A stretch of 64,000 nucleotides of DNA from an uncultured Carboxylicivirga sp. GTDB taxonomy: Bacteria > Bacteroidota > Bacteroidia > Bacteroidales > Marinilabiliaceae. This document shows, piece after piece, positions 19,358 to 29,193 of the stretch; positions within the stretch are counted from its first letter, which is position 1; each line of letters begins with the position of its first letter. The translations under genes and the position numbers were made by a program. The notes beneath the pieces are model-generated. The model was given only the letters and a program-made list of their open reading frames with translations, had not been told where the DNA came from and made no database searches. The stretch is taken from NCBI GenBank assembly GCA_947503525.1, contig CANNEA010000008.1, forward strand, positions 62,001 through 126,000, read 5' to 3'.

Positions 19358-22300
19358 ATGAAGTCATACGAGAAATCTTTTAAATTGAAAATACAAGGAG
19401 AATGGATTTTGACCTTGGTCATTATATTATTTTTGGCCTTGGGGCACATTGTTTCTGGACAATCACCAACAAATGGAGTACTGCCTGGGAAGGTTCATGT
19501 TAAGTTAATTCCGGAGTTAGTTAGTTCGCAAGCGCAGTTAAAATCAAGACTTAAAAACGGGAAGTTAAAAGTTGGTATCGATGCTCTCGACCGCCTTAAT
19601 CAACAAGTGGGAGCTGTTTCAATGCGTCGTTTAATTCCATTTGCCGAAAAGTTTGATGAGCGACACCGTAAGTATGGACTTCACCAATGGTATGAAATAA
19701 GCTTTGATACCTCATTGAATGTTCATACCGTTTTAAAAGCCTATGGTGGACTAAAGGAAGTATTAGTTGCAGAACCTAATTATGAAAAAGTATTGCTGAA
19801 TCATTCAGCTCCCGTTTTGTATAATGAGTCTTATAAGACTGCCACAACAAAATCAAGTTCAGCGACATTTAATGATCCAATGCTCGATGAGCAATGGCAT
19901 TATATAAATACAGGTCAGCAGGGTGGAACGCCTGGAGCTGATATTAATGTAAAAAATATTTGGCCTGAATTTGCTGGTGCACCTAACGTTGTAGTAGCCA
20001 TTCATGATATGGGAGTGGATTATAATCACGAAGACCTTAAGAATAACATGTGGGTGAATGAAGCCGAGTTGAATGGTGTTGAAGGTGAAGATGATGATAA
20101 CAATGGATATGTTGATGATATACATGGTTTTAATTTTGGTGATGGAAGTTCAAATATTAATATAGGTTTTCACGGTACGCATGTGGCCGGAACGATAGCT
20201 GCTGAAAATAATAATGGTATAGGTATAGCTGGTGTGGCAGGTGGTACCGGGAATAATGATGCCGTTAAATTAATGACCCTTGACATCTTTGGTGCAGATG
20301 GAAGTAATAGAAATTTACCTGCTTCTTATGTTTATGCCGCTGATCATGGAGCGGTCATCTCTCAAAACAGTTGGGGTTGGACTACCCCTGGTTTGTATGA
20401 ACAATTGGTACACGATGCCATTGATTACTTTATTGCTGAAGCTGGTAATTACACCGGTAGCCCTATGAAGGGTGGAGTCGTTATTTTTGCTGCGGGTAAT
20501 GATAATTCTGGTGAAGACTATTTCCCGGGAGCTTACCCACCTGTTATTAATGTGGCTGCCTTGGATCACGATGATATTAAAGCAGAGTATTCCAATTTTG
20601 GACCAAATATTGATATTTCGGGGCCGGGGGGAGATAATCTGGTAGGTACAAAGCAAGCTGTGTTAAGTACCTTTCCTGATAATCAATATGCTTGGTCAGA
20701 TGGTACGTCCATGGCCTGCCCTCATATATCAGGAGTGGCTGCTTTAGTGGTTTCAAAATATCAGGATGCAGCTTTTACCAACGAAGATTTAAAAAGACGA
20801 TTGCTGACTTCATACAGGGATGTCGATCACCTTGAGATGAATGCAGATTATAAAGATATGCTGGGAGTGGGTGCCATTGATGCTGAGGTGGCAATGGAAG
20901 TTAATTCAGGACAAGGTCCGGATGCAATCACTGATTTAAAACTTACCGGAATTGCTCAGGATTTTGCCAGTCTTACTTGGACCGTACCTGCTGATGACGG
21001 TATGAAAGGGATGCCAAACGATTTTCTGGTGTATTATTCAACAACACCTATCAGTGTAACTAATCTGGAGCAAGCGCCTATGGTAAGGATTAATAATAAG
21101 CTGGCTCCCGGAGAAGTATTTAGTTATGAATTACAAGGATTAAAGCCTCTGACGACATACCATATTGTTGTTACTTCGGCCGACCGTTGGGATAATCGTT
21201 CTGACCTGTCGAATGAGGTTACTGATACAACTAACGATGGACCTGTGGTGGCAGTAGCGCCTGATACCATTCGATTTAATATCGATGTAAGAGCTAACGC
21301 ACTCATCAACCAAAGTTTTAATATAAGTAATAGCGGAGATGGCTTATTAAAATGGACATCACAAGCAAGGCATTCATCCAATATTGATATATACAGCCGA
21401 CAGGCTTCCATTCAATATCCTGAGTTTACTACCTTATGGAATAGTCCTTCTTCAATTGAAACTTTTGATGTAGATGGAGTGGACCGGGGAACGTCAATTG
21501 AAACCTACGCGCAGGAAACAGCTGACGATTGGATGAAGCATTTCTTTGATAATTCGCCGGCAATGCTACTTGGAGAAACGGATTTGACGAAGCCCAATTC
21601 TTTGGCTGTACGTTTTCATGTAGAGCAGGAAGATGGGTTTAATTTGACCGATATTGAGGCTGGTTTAAAAATCTATTATAAAGAAGAACAGGAAAAACTA
21701 CCGGGAATTCTTGAGATTTATACGGGTTATGATTTGAAGACAGCCAGTTTAACCTATGCACAAGAGATTGAACCACACGAAGCAGATTTTGTTAATTACG
21801 AAAAAATTAGGTTAGAAGATCAACTCTTTTTTGAGACCGGTCAATATTTTTGGATTGTTATACATATCCCTCCGGGGCCTTTATATCCATTATTAGCAGC
21901 ACAGGAAGAAGAATTGCATGGCTCGGATCACTCATTTATGAGTAACGATATGGGTGCCACCTGGAATCTGCTTGGAGATTTGTTAGGAGATGACAGAGCT
22001 GTTTGGGATGTGTCTGCAGCCAGTTTATTAAAACCATTACACAAATACATTAAGTTAACTCCTGATAAAGGTAGTGTTGAAGGATTATCCACCAAGGAAA
22101 TTCAATTTGAAGTGGATGCAGCTGAGCTAATTAATGGTGAATACACCAGTTCTATTGCTATCTATACCAATGAGGCAACTGATACAGTGCACCGTGTAAT
22201 TCTTGATTTTACAGTGGATGGTCATGAGCCTGATTTAGAAAGTGATAAAGTATTGGATTTTGGTGTTCAGATGCTGGGTACATCAAAAGCATTAAAAATT

Positions 22301-25300
22301 GAAATTCAAAATACTGGCTTAGGAGCCTTTGCAGGGGAAAGTAATAAACCGGAGCTTGATATCTCCCATCCCGATTTTGAATATGTGATATCCGGTAGTT
22401 TTGGTAATATTATGGCCAAACGATCTGAAACCATTGAGATTAGATATACGCCTACACAGGTAGGTACAGCCAATGGTAATGTCACACTTACCGATAAACA
22501 GGGAAGAAAATATACCATTTTATTGTATGGTGTATGTGTGGAGCCGCCTGAGTTAACCATTGAACCAAAGGAATTAGCATATAGCGATCTTACTTTAGGG
22601 GATGAAGTAAATGGTTCGTTCAGCGTGAAAAACACCGGGAACTACCCATTGGATTTTTATCTGCCAAAGTTCAATAAATCAGAAAGTATTGACTTAGGAA
22701 TATATAGCTTAATAACAACTAAAACCGGATATACTTATACCTTATCTGAAGGTTCTCTTTCAAACCCGGCTTTTGACTGGGAAGATATTTCACAAACAGG
22801 TACTGAGGTCATCCACCAGTTTGTTAACGATACCCGACTTAAATATATACCAATTGACTTGAACTTTTCCTTCCCGTTTTTTGGAGAGGAAAAGGACACC
22901 ATTTACATAACACAATGGGCAGGGTTCTTGTCTTTTGATACCTATCATGCGATTTATCGCTCATCACCACCGCAATATAAAAATAAGTTTTATCCCGATT
23001 CTTATATCTCTTGTTTGGGACAGTGGACCGATTTTTCGGATGATGCCAAGGGAGCAAAAGTCTATTATCAGAAATTTCCGGATAAGATAATATTCCAATG
23101 GCAGGAAATTGAAACTGTTGTTGTGTTTGAGCTGGCCCCAGAAGTTTTTGACTATACCACAACTAAATTAACCTTCCAGGTGGTATTGATGGAAAATGGA
23201 GATATTGAATACCGCATCAAAGACATGGGTAATTATACCATGGATGCGATACATATTAGCGGCATGTTGCTTGCAGCCGAAAGTAAAAGTGCTAATGATG
23301 GTGTTTTTATAAGTGGTATGGTAAGGGAAGATCGTGAAGGTATATTGGGCAAAAATCCGAATCTATACCCTCAAAGTGGATTTAAATATTATATCAAATC
23401 ACCTGGTTTAGGATCAGTCAATTGGGTATCGGAAACCTCTGGTACAATTCAACCTGGTAATGAAGTACTCATTGATTACAAGGCCAATACAGATAACTTG
23501 TATGTTGGTGATTTCAGAGAAATTGTTTCAGTTGTGAGTAACGATCCGTTTACGCCATCTTCAGAGCATGTTGTTAATTTGAACATAGTAAATGGAGGAG
23601 CTAGTTCCTTACACATGAACGTGGATACTCTGGATTTTGGTGATGTTTTTCAGTATGGTTCGAAAGAACTGGTTGTTCACATTGATAATAAAGGCGGAAA
23701 AGCGGTTGGAGAACTCGTTTCGGCAACAGTTTTGAACAATTATTATACCGTTGAAGGTTATCTGCCTGTTTCGCTTAAACCCAATAATGTGTCTACTTAC
23801 AATATCGTTATAGATACACAAGAATTGGGCAATCATGATGATGTGGTAACTTTTACTGATGGCAAAGGCAATACTTTTGATTTATTCGTATTAGGTAAGG
23901 TTATTAATGCACCTGAAATTTCAACTGATCCATCCTCATTCTCGGCATCCATTCTTTATGGTAGTCAGTTGACTAAAAAATTAAACGTTTCCAATCCCGG
24001 AAATCATGCTTTAACATTAAGCACAATTGGTGAGGAGTGGGCGAATATCTATGAGAGCGGTGTGTCTGATTTGTCACCGAATGTTGATTATACATATCAA
24101 ATCATTGATGACCCGGAGGACCGTTCGCATACCTGGAATGATATTGATAAGATTGGTTCAAAAATTCAATTTACAAAGCCATTTCAAGATTGGGATTTTT
24201 GGCACAAGGTGCCTTTACCATTTAATTTTAATTTCTATGGTGTTGAATACGATAGCCTGTATATCGGACATAGTGGGATTGTTACTTTTTCAGAGCATGC
24301 AGAAGCATCACCCTGGGGTCAAAATCCTTTTGCCCCTGATAGTACAGGAGTAAATAACTTTATTGCGCCATATCACGCATTTATGGCATTTGCATCAGAG
24401 ACAGCTGGTGTATACTACCATGGCACCGAAGATAAGTTCGTGATTACTTTCAAGGACTTAATCGATATGTTTGGTATGGGCGACCCGATGAGTGTGCAGC
24501 TTGTTCTGTATAAGAATGGTACGTTTAAGTTTATGTACAAATTTCATGGCCCAAACAGTGCTTGGTCTTCTCAAGTTGGAGGTATAGCCTATGAAAATGC
24601 GGATGGTACCAAAGGAAAGCAGATTGCCTATTGGTATGATTTTATTAATGATGGCAAAACGATTGTAGTGACTCCGGTAGAGACGTATGAGATACCGGCT
24701 AATTCCAGCAAGGAGTTTGATGTGGTATTTGATGGTACCTACCTGAGTGGTGCGGATTATACAGGTACTATTAAATTGGAAAATAACTCAACATTAAATC
24801 CGGAATATGAAATTCCTGTTGCTCTAACCATCGTAGGTGAATCGGATTATGCACTTAACCCGGAGGAATTGAATTTGGGTGAGGTGATGATTGTTCAGGA
24901 AGAGGATGGATCCTACAGACATTACGACAACGAGTTTACCTTTATGAATACTGGTTCTCAAGATATCTTTGTGCAGGCTGTGATGTTAATGAATGCCATT
25001 CCTTATGGTGGTGTTACCATGGGCGACGATAACAAGTATGGAACAGGTACTGCACTGGATGGTTGGGCTTCCATTTCACGACGTCCTGTAAATGCGACTT
25101 ATCGACCAAATCAGGCTGAAACATTCAATTTACGAATTACACCTAAAAATCCGGGTGAATACAAGGATACCATTATGGTGAGAACCACTATTCCGGATTC
25201 ACCAATCATTAAGTTACCAGTATCAGTAACTTATTATAAGGCACCGAAAATAGGAATTGAGCACGATGACTTACATGTGTATGTCAACTCTGTTGAAGAA

Positions 25301-27049
25301 TCTGAACTAAGAAACATCACTTTAGATAATGAATCAGGATTCTCTGACTTAGACTATGAGTTAAGCATAGCCTATGAAAGAGAAACATCGTACGCAGCAA
25401 ACGCAACAAAAAATGCGCCGATAGTGCTTAAGAATTCTGCTGTTCAAAATTTAGAATCGCTTAGTACGGTATCGCTTGAAAAATCATTTTCACCAAATAC
25501 TTTCAGTGCAACTGAAATAGAAGAATACAATCGAGTGCTTCAATATGAAGATGTTGAAGAGGTGACATCGTTTATTGGATTTGGAGGGACCAGGTTCTAT
25601 GGAGCAACCCTATTTACAGCCCCTGAAGATGGGTTTAACCTGACTCATGTGAAGTTTTATTACCGTTGGGAAACTGTAGTGAATTCAAGCATAAAGGTTC
25701 AAATCAGATCATATGCTGATGATATTCATAATTCAGTAGTTCTATACTCTGAAACCTTTGAGTATAGTGGAGAAGGAGATGGTGAAACAGGTAGTTTTGT
25801 TGAGTTTGAACTAAGTAAAAACAGATTGTTTTACCCTAACGAGAAGTTCTTTATTGAATTAGGATTTGATGAAGGAATGAATGTTCCTTTAGGGACTACA
25901 AAACTTGAAGAACCTTTACCTGGAACTTTCTTCTATGGTAATGGAAAAGCCTGGGGCGATATTAGTGAAGCTGGTGGATATGAAGTAGCAGCCTTTGTAC
26001 TAAGAGCTTGTGAAGAAAACTATCAAATGGCTGGTTGGGCTGATATTAATGGCTCTTTATCAGGTACAATTGGAGTTGGTGATAAATTGGAGATTCCTGT
26101 ATTGTTTGATGCCCAACAATCTGAACAAGGCATAAACAAAGCCACCATAAGCGTTAAAACAAATGATCCATTAGCTGAAGAATCTGAGTTGAACTTATCA
26201 CTTACACGTAATAGGGGACCAATATTTACTGAGGAATCTCTGGCAGAGCTTGTTCTATACGAAGGACTTGAAAGCACTTATCGTTACCGGGCTGAAGATC
26301 AAGAAGGAGATACTTTTACCTACTCACATGAATCCGACGCAACGTTTGTGACTACTGAAGTAGTAGATGGCGATTTTGTTATTTCTTTCAAGCCCGGATA
26401 TGAAGATGAAGGCTTTTACGAGGCCAAAGTATATGCTGAGGATCAATATGGAAATAGAACAGAATATCCTTTAGTTATCAATGTTATTCATGTGAACAGA
26501 GCTCCGGAATTAGTTGCGGAATTGAGCGAGCTATTTCTGATTTTAGAGGAAGAAGAGCCATATGAGATTGATTTTTCCGAATACTTCACTGATGCGGATG
26601 GAGATAAAGTGAGTTTTTCGGTTAATCATAGTAATGCTCAAGTCGCAGATCTATTCTTTACGAATAGTACAACACTTCTGCGTCCATTGACAATAGGGTC
26701 ATTTAACCTGATTGTTACAGCTAGCGATCCATACATGGCCGTCATTACACATTCGCTAAAAGTTCAGGTTGACCATCGAACAGGTATTGATGATAAAGAG
26801 AAAGGAAAGACGATTGTATTATATCCAAACCCAACATATGAATTGCTTAATGTTGATTTGGCTAATGCAACAGAGTTGGAATCCATTCGCGTCGTTGGTA
26901 TGACAGGTGAAGTTATACAAGAACTGCACAATGTTAAACTTACCAATGTCGGTTTTCAAATTAATGTTTCAGCATTGCCAACAGGCATGTATATGCTTGA
27001 GGTGTCAGATGGCCAAAGTACATATATCGAACAATTTATAAAGAAATAA
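19358..27049 (+). CDS. Giant S8 subtilisin-like protease with T9SS signal, copy 3
   Basis: This third giant paralogue has about 2,563 residues from the ATG at 19358. A TTG at 19334, seven bases after AAGGAG, would add 8 residues. I prefer the ATG because it gives a normal N-terminus and avoids overlap with the 48-codon ORF. Counting from the ATG, the triad is Asp217 (IHDMGVDYNH), His272 (HGTHVAGT) and Ser451 (DGTSMACPHISG). FN3, anchor-D-like, WEDIS/YDTLY, DGFNLT and cadherin-like modules follow in the same order as copies 1 and 2, then a T9SS type A domain (VLYPNPTYELLN). The sequence is the most divergent of the three. Unlike copies 1 and 2 it is followed closely (19 bp) by a lipoprotein and two T9SS proteins, which may be functional partners. 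Confidence 0.92.
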   Translation: MKSYEKSFKLKIQGEWILTLVIILFLALGHIVSGQSPTNGVLPGKVHVKLIPELVSSQAQLKSRLKNGKLKVGIDALDRLNQQVGAVSMRRLIPFAEKFDERHRKYGLHQWYEISFDTSLNVHTVLKAYGGLKEVLVAEPNYEKVLLNHSAPVLYNESYKTATTKSSSATFNDPMLDEQWHYINTGQQGGTPGADINVKNIWPEFAGAPNVVVAIHDMGVDYNHEDLKNNMWVNEAELNGVEGEDDDNNGYVDDIHGFNFGDGSSNINIGFHGTHVAGTIAAENNNGIGIAGVAGGTGNNDAVKLMTLDIFGADGSNRNLPASYVYAADHGAVISQNSWGWTTPGLYEQLVHDAIDYFIAEAGNYTGSPMKGGVVIFAAGNDNSGEDYFPGAYPPVINVAALDHDDIKAEYSNFGPNIDISGPGGDNLVGTKQAVLSTFPDNQYAWSDGTSMACPHISGVAALVVSKYQDAAFTNEDLKRRLLTSYRDVDHLEMNADYKDMLGVGAIDAEVAMEVNSGQGPDAITDLKLTGIAQDFASLTWTVPADDGMKGMPNDFLVYYSTTPISVTNLEQAPMVRINNKLAPGEVFSYELQGLKPLTTYHIVVTSADRWDNRSDLSNEVTDTTNDGPVVAVAPDTIRFNIDVRANALINQSFNISNSGDGLLKWTSQARHSSNIDIYSRQASIQYPEFTTLWNSPSSIETFDVDGVDRGTSIETYAQETADDWMKHFFDNSPAMLLGETDLTKPNSLAVRFHVEQEDGFNLTDIEAGLKIYYKEEQEKLPGILEIYTGYDLKTASLTYAQEIEPHEADFVNYEKIRLEDQLFFETGQYFWIVIHIPPGPLYPLLAAQEEELHGSDHSFMSNDMGATWNLLGDLLGDDRAVWDVSAASLLKPLHKYIKLTPDKGSVEGLSTKEIQFEVDAAELINGEYTSSIAIYTNEATDTVHRVILDFTVDGHEPDLESDKVLDFGVQMLGTSKALKIEIQNTGLGAFAGESNKPELDISHPDFEYVISGSFGNIMAKRSETIEIRYTPTQVGTANGNVTLTDKQGRKYTILLYGVCVEPPELTIEPKELAYSDLTLGDEVNGSFSVKNTGNYPLDFYLPKFNKSESIDLGIYSLITTKTGYTYTLSEGSLSNPAFDWEDISQTGTEVIHQFVNDTRLKYIPIDLNFSFPFFGEEKDTIYITQWAGFLSFDTYHAIYRSSPPQYKNKFYPDSYISCLGQWTDFSDDAKGAKVYYQKFPDKIIFQWQEIETVVVFELAPEVFDYTTTKLTFQVVLMENGDIEYRIKDMGNYTMDAIHISGMLLAAESKSANDGVFISGMVREDREGILGKNPNLYPQSGFKYYIKSPGLGSVNWVSETSGTIQPGNEVLIDYKANTDNLYVGDFREIVSVVSNDPFTPSSEHVVNLNIVNGGASSLHMNVDTLDFGDVFQYGSKELVVHIDNKGGKAVGELVSATVLNNYYTVEGYLPVSLKPNNVSTYNIVIDTQELGNHDDVVTFTDGKGNTFDLFVLGKVINAPEISTDPSSFSASILYGSQLTKKLNVSNPGNHALTLSTIGEEWANIYESGVSDLSPNVDYTYQIIDDPEDRSHTWNDIDKIGSKIQFTKPFQDWDFWHKVPLPFNFNFYGVEYDSLYIGHSGIVTFSEHAEASPWGQNPFAPDSTGVNNFIAPYHAFMAFASETAGVYYHGTEDKFVITFKDLIDMFGMGDPMSVQLVLYKNGTFKFMYKFHGPNSAWSSQVGGIAYENADGTKGKQIAYWYDFINDGKTIVVTPVETYEIPANSSKEFDVVFDGTYLSGADYTGTIKLENNSTLNPEYEIPVALTIVGESDYALNPEELNLGEVMIVQEEDGSYRHYDNEFTFMNTGSQDIFVQAVMLMNAIPYGGVTMGDDNKYGTGTALDGWASISRRPVNATYRPNQAETFNLRITPKNPGEYKDTIMVRTTIPDSPIIKLPVSVTYYKAPKIGIEHDDLHVYVNSVEESELRNITLDNESGFSDLDYELSIAYERETSYAANATKNAPIVLKNSAVQNLESLSTVSLEKSFSPNTFSATEIEEYNRVLQYEDVEEVTSFIGFGGTRFYGATLFTAPEDGFNLTHVKFYYRWETVVNSSIKVQIRSYADDIHNSVVLYSETFEYSGEGDGETGSFVEFELSKNRLFYPNEKFFIELGFDEGMNVPLGTTKLEEPLPGTFFYGNGKAWGDISEAGGYEVAAFVLRACEENYQMAGWADINGSLSGTIGVGDKLEIPVLFDAQQSEQGINKATISVKTNDPLAEESELNLSLTRNRGPIFTEESLAELVLYEGLESTYRYRAEDQEGDTFTYSHESDATFVTTEVVDGDFVISFKPGYEDEGFYEAKVYAEDQYGNRTEYPLVINVIHVNRAPELVAELSELFLILEEEEPYEIDFSEYFTDADGDKVSFSVNHSNAQVADLFFTNSTTLLRPLTIGSFNLIVTASDPYMAVITHSLKVQVDHRTGIDDKEKGKTIVLYPNPTYELLNVDLANATELESIRVVGMTGEVIQELHNVKLTNVGFQINVSALPTGMYMLEVSDGQSTYIEQFIKK

Positions 27050-27068
27050 ACTTAAAAAATACATCATT

Positions 27069-27485
27069 ATGAATAATATAAAATCAATTTTCCTAAGTCT
27101 AATGCTTTTGACGGCACTAGCCTGTTCCGAAGATGAAGATAGAATGAGTCCAATTGCTGAAGTTGTTACGCCAGCTAATGGTACGCATTATTACAGAGGT
27201 GAAAATATATTTCTGAATGCAGTATTTAGTGATGATAATTCTGGATTGAAAAAATGCAGCATAGATGTCGTTGGTCTAAAGGCTTTAAAAGGTTGGGATG
27301 ATCCATGGACACCAGAAACGGAAGTAATTGATTTAGCAGGTTTAAATAAAGAAGTGAAAGATCACATCATTTTTAACGGTGCGATTCCTCTCGATATTAT
27401 GTCAGGAAATTATGTGTTGAATTTTCGAGTAGAAGATCAGGAAGGCAACCTGGCTCAATTTTCAAGACAAATTTATATTGAGTAA
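27069..27485 (+). CDS. DUF4625-like lipoprotein
   Basis: The 138-residue protein has a lipoprotein signal ending at Cys19 (TALACSED) and then a single Ig-like beta-sandwich (PIAEVVTPANG ... DHIIFNGAIPLDIMSGNYVL ... VEDQEGN). This matches the DUF4625 type of Bacteroidota lipoprotein, whose function is not established. The acidic residues after the Cys (SEDED) resemble a lipoprotein surface-export signal, so it may face outward. It lies 19 bp after protease copy 3 and 29 bp before the next T9SS gene, consistent with one transcript. Confidence 0.7.
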   Translation: MNNIKSIFLSLMLLTALACSEDEDRMSPIAEVVTPANGTHYYRGENIFLNAVFSDDNSGLKKCSIDVVGLKALKGWDDPWTPETEVIDLAGLNKEVKDHIIFNGAIPLDIMSGNYVLNFRVEDQEGNLAQFSRQIYIE

Positions 27486-27514
27486 ACCCAAATATTAACC
27501 CTTAATAAATCACT

Positions 27515-29182
27515 ATGAAAAAGATATTCAATTTTATTTTACTTGTGTTAGTGGCAGGTACATTATCGGCACAGACAGCAAGTTTGGTGCATTCACAGTC
27601 TGGTAGTGTAAAAGCCATAAAGACCAATGGTATTGGTTTACTTGTGCTGATGCAAGACGATACCGGTGATCGTTTGGTGTATTCAGCTGATGGAATTTCA
27701 AATTATTCCAATATTCTTGATTTTGTGCAAGGTTCAGGAGAGCAGTTGACTTCATTTTCAGACGATGGAATGGCTATGATTCTGGGTGATAAAAATGATG
27801 GTTTAGGCACTGAACTCTATTCTGTAGATGATGGTGTAGCATCACTTGTTCTGGATCATTCGAATTTTTCGACAGGTAAACCGGATACCATCATGGGACG
27901 TATTTATGATGGCGTAGACTATCAGTTCTGTTATACTCTGCGAACAACGGAACAATATGGTGAAATTATAGCTGAACTAGGTAATGACCTATGGTATACC
28001 GATGGTACGGATTATGGGACTTGGGATTTGTCTTTGGCCAATATGCGTATTAATAATCATTCGGGTTTTATCGAATTTAATGGTCGTATATATTATGGAG
28101 GTAATTTATACAACCTGGGACGTAGTTGTGATACAAGAATTTATTCTTTACCTGTTAGTAATTTATTCGATGTTGCACAAGAAGATGTTGCCTTTTATAA
28201 TGTCGACTGTCTATTTTCTGAACCAGAAAATTTAGTCGCCACTGAAAGTGATATCTACTGTACATTTATAGAAGCTCACAATGGCCATAAATCCTTACAT
28301 CGAATGGAGGAGGTAAGTGTGGATGCCCCTGCAGGTTTATACCGAATGATAGACTTAGTGCAGGTTGGACGAGAGGATGTTGTAAGAGATCAGGTGTCAG
28401 TTAGTGACGGAATGGTTTCCATTGGTAATAAACTATACTGTATCATAAGTGAAAATACGCTGCTGGAATCAATAGTGAGTGATGTTGTAATTAGTGAAGT
28501 TGAGAAACTTTATGCAGTTGAGGGAAGACAATATACTGTTGTTAGTAATATAAAAGGCGACGGTATTTCCGATGAATTATCAGAGCTAATACAAAGCGGA
28601 GATTATTTGTACTTTTTCTCAGGAGAAGGAACTGATAAGAAGCTATTTCGATACGATGTAAACCTACAAGATGGAGCGCATTATATTGTTGATGCACCAT
28701 ATGCTACACACCTGACAGCTACTCACAATGGAGTGGTTTATACCACAGGTGAAGGTGACGATATGAATGTATTGTTGACCAATGGTGAAACAGTTAATGA
28801 AATAAGTATGCCCGTTGAATACAATGGGAAGGTAAGCCATTTGATAACTTCAGGCAACAATGTATTTGCAGTACATACTGAAGGTGCTGATACGCACATC
28901 AGTTATTTTATTGCTGATATTACAGCTTCTGCTGAACAGATAAGTCGTTATAAAACAAATATTACACTTTCACCCAATCCTGTAGAATCGTTACTGAACA
29001 TTCATAGTACAAGTGCTATAACACAAATTGATTTATATAGTGTTACGGGTGTCAATGTTCTTGTAAAACGATCTGGTGATTTATCAAAGCTTGATATGAG
29101 TGCGCTTACCAGAGGAATTTATATTATAAAAATAACTGACATACAGGGGAATACTATAATTCAAAAAGTCAATAAACTATAA
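27515..29182 (+). CDS. T9SS-exported propeller-like protein, paralogue A
   Basis: The 555-residue protein has a signal peptide (about 1-19) and a C-terminal T9SS type A domain starting near TLSPNPVESLLN. The central part consists of repeated four-stranded-looking blocks, with motifs such as GTELYSVDDG, NDLWYTDGT and SGDYLYFFSGEGTDKKLFRYD. These recall ELWxxDGT-type repeats of surface beta-propellers. No catalytic motif is seen. It is a clear paralogue of the next gene. The context suggests a surface or secreted partner of protease copy 3, but the function is unknown. Confidence 0.7.
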   Translation: MKKIFNFILLVLVAGTLSAQTASLVHSQSGSVKAIKTNGIGLLVLMQDDTGDRLVYSADGISNYSNILDFVQGSGEQLTSFSDDGMAMILGDKNDGLGTELYSVDDGVASLVLDHSNFSTGKPDTIMGRIYDGVDYQFCYTLRTTEQYGEIIAELGNDLWYTDGTDYGTWDLSLANMRINNHSGFIEFNGRIYYGGNLYNLGRSCDTRIYSLPVSNLFDVAQEDVAFYNVDCLFSEPENLVATESDIYCTFIEAHNGHKSLHRMEEVSVDAPAGLYRMIDLVQVGREDVVRDQVSVSDGMVSIGNKLYCIISENTLLESIVSDVVISEVEKLYAVEGRQYTVVSNIKGDGISDELSELIQSGDYLYFFSGEGTDKKLFRYDVNLQDGAHYIVDAPYATHLTATHNGVVYTTGEGDDMNVLLTNGETVNEISMPVEYNGKVSHLITSGNNVFAVHTEGADTHISYFIADITASAEQISRYKTNITLSPNPVESLLNIHSTSAITQIDLYSVTGVNVLVKRSGDLSKLDMSALTRGIYIIKITDIQGNTIIQKVNKL

Positions 29183-29193
29183 ACTTGATTGAT

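Noticed and set aside
19065-19367. 100-codon minus-strand ORF rich in Ser, Phe and Cys
   Set aside because: It is the antisense of the 48-codon ORF and of the protease 5' end; composition is that of a complement of a Glu/Lys-rich frame.
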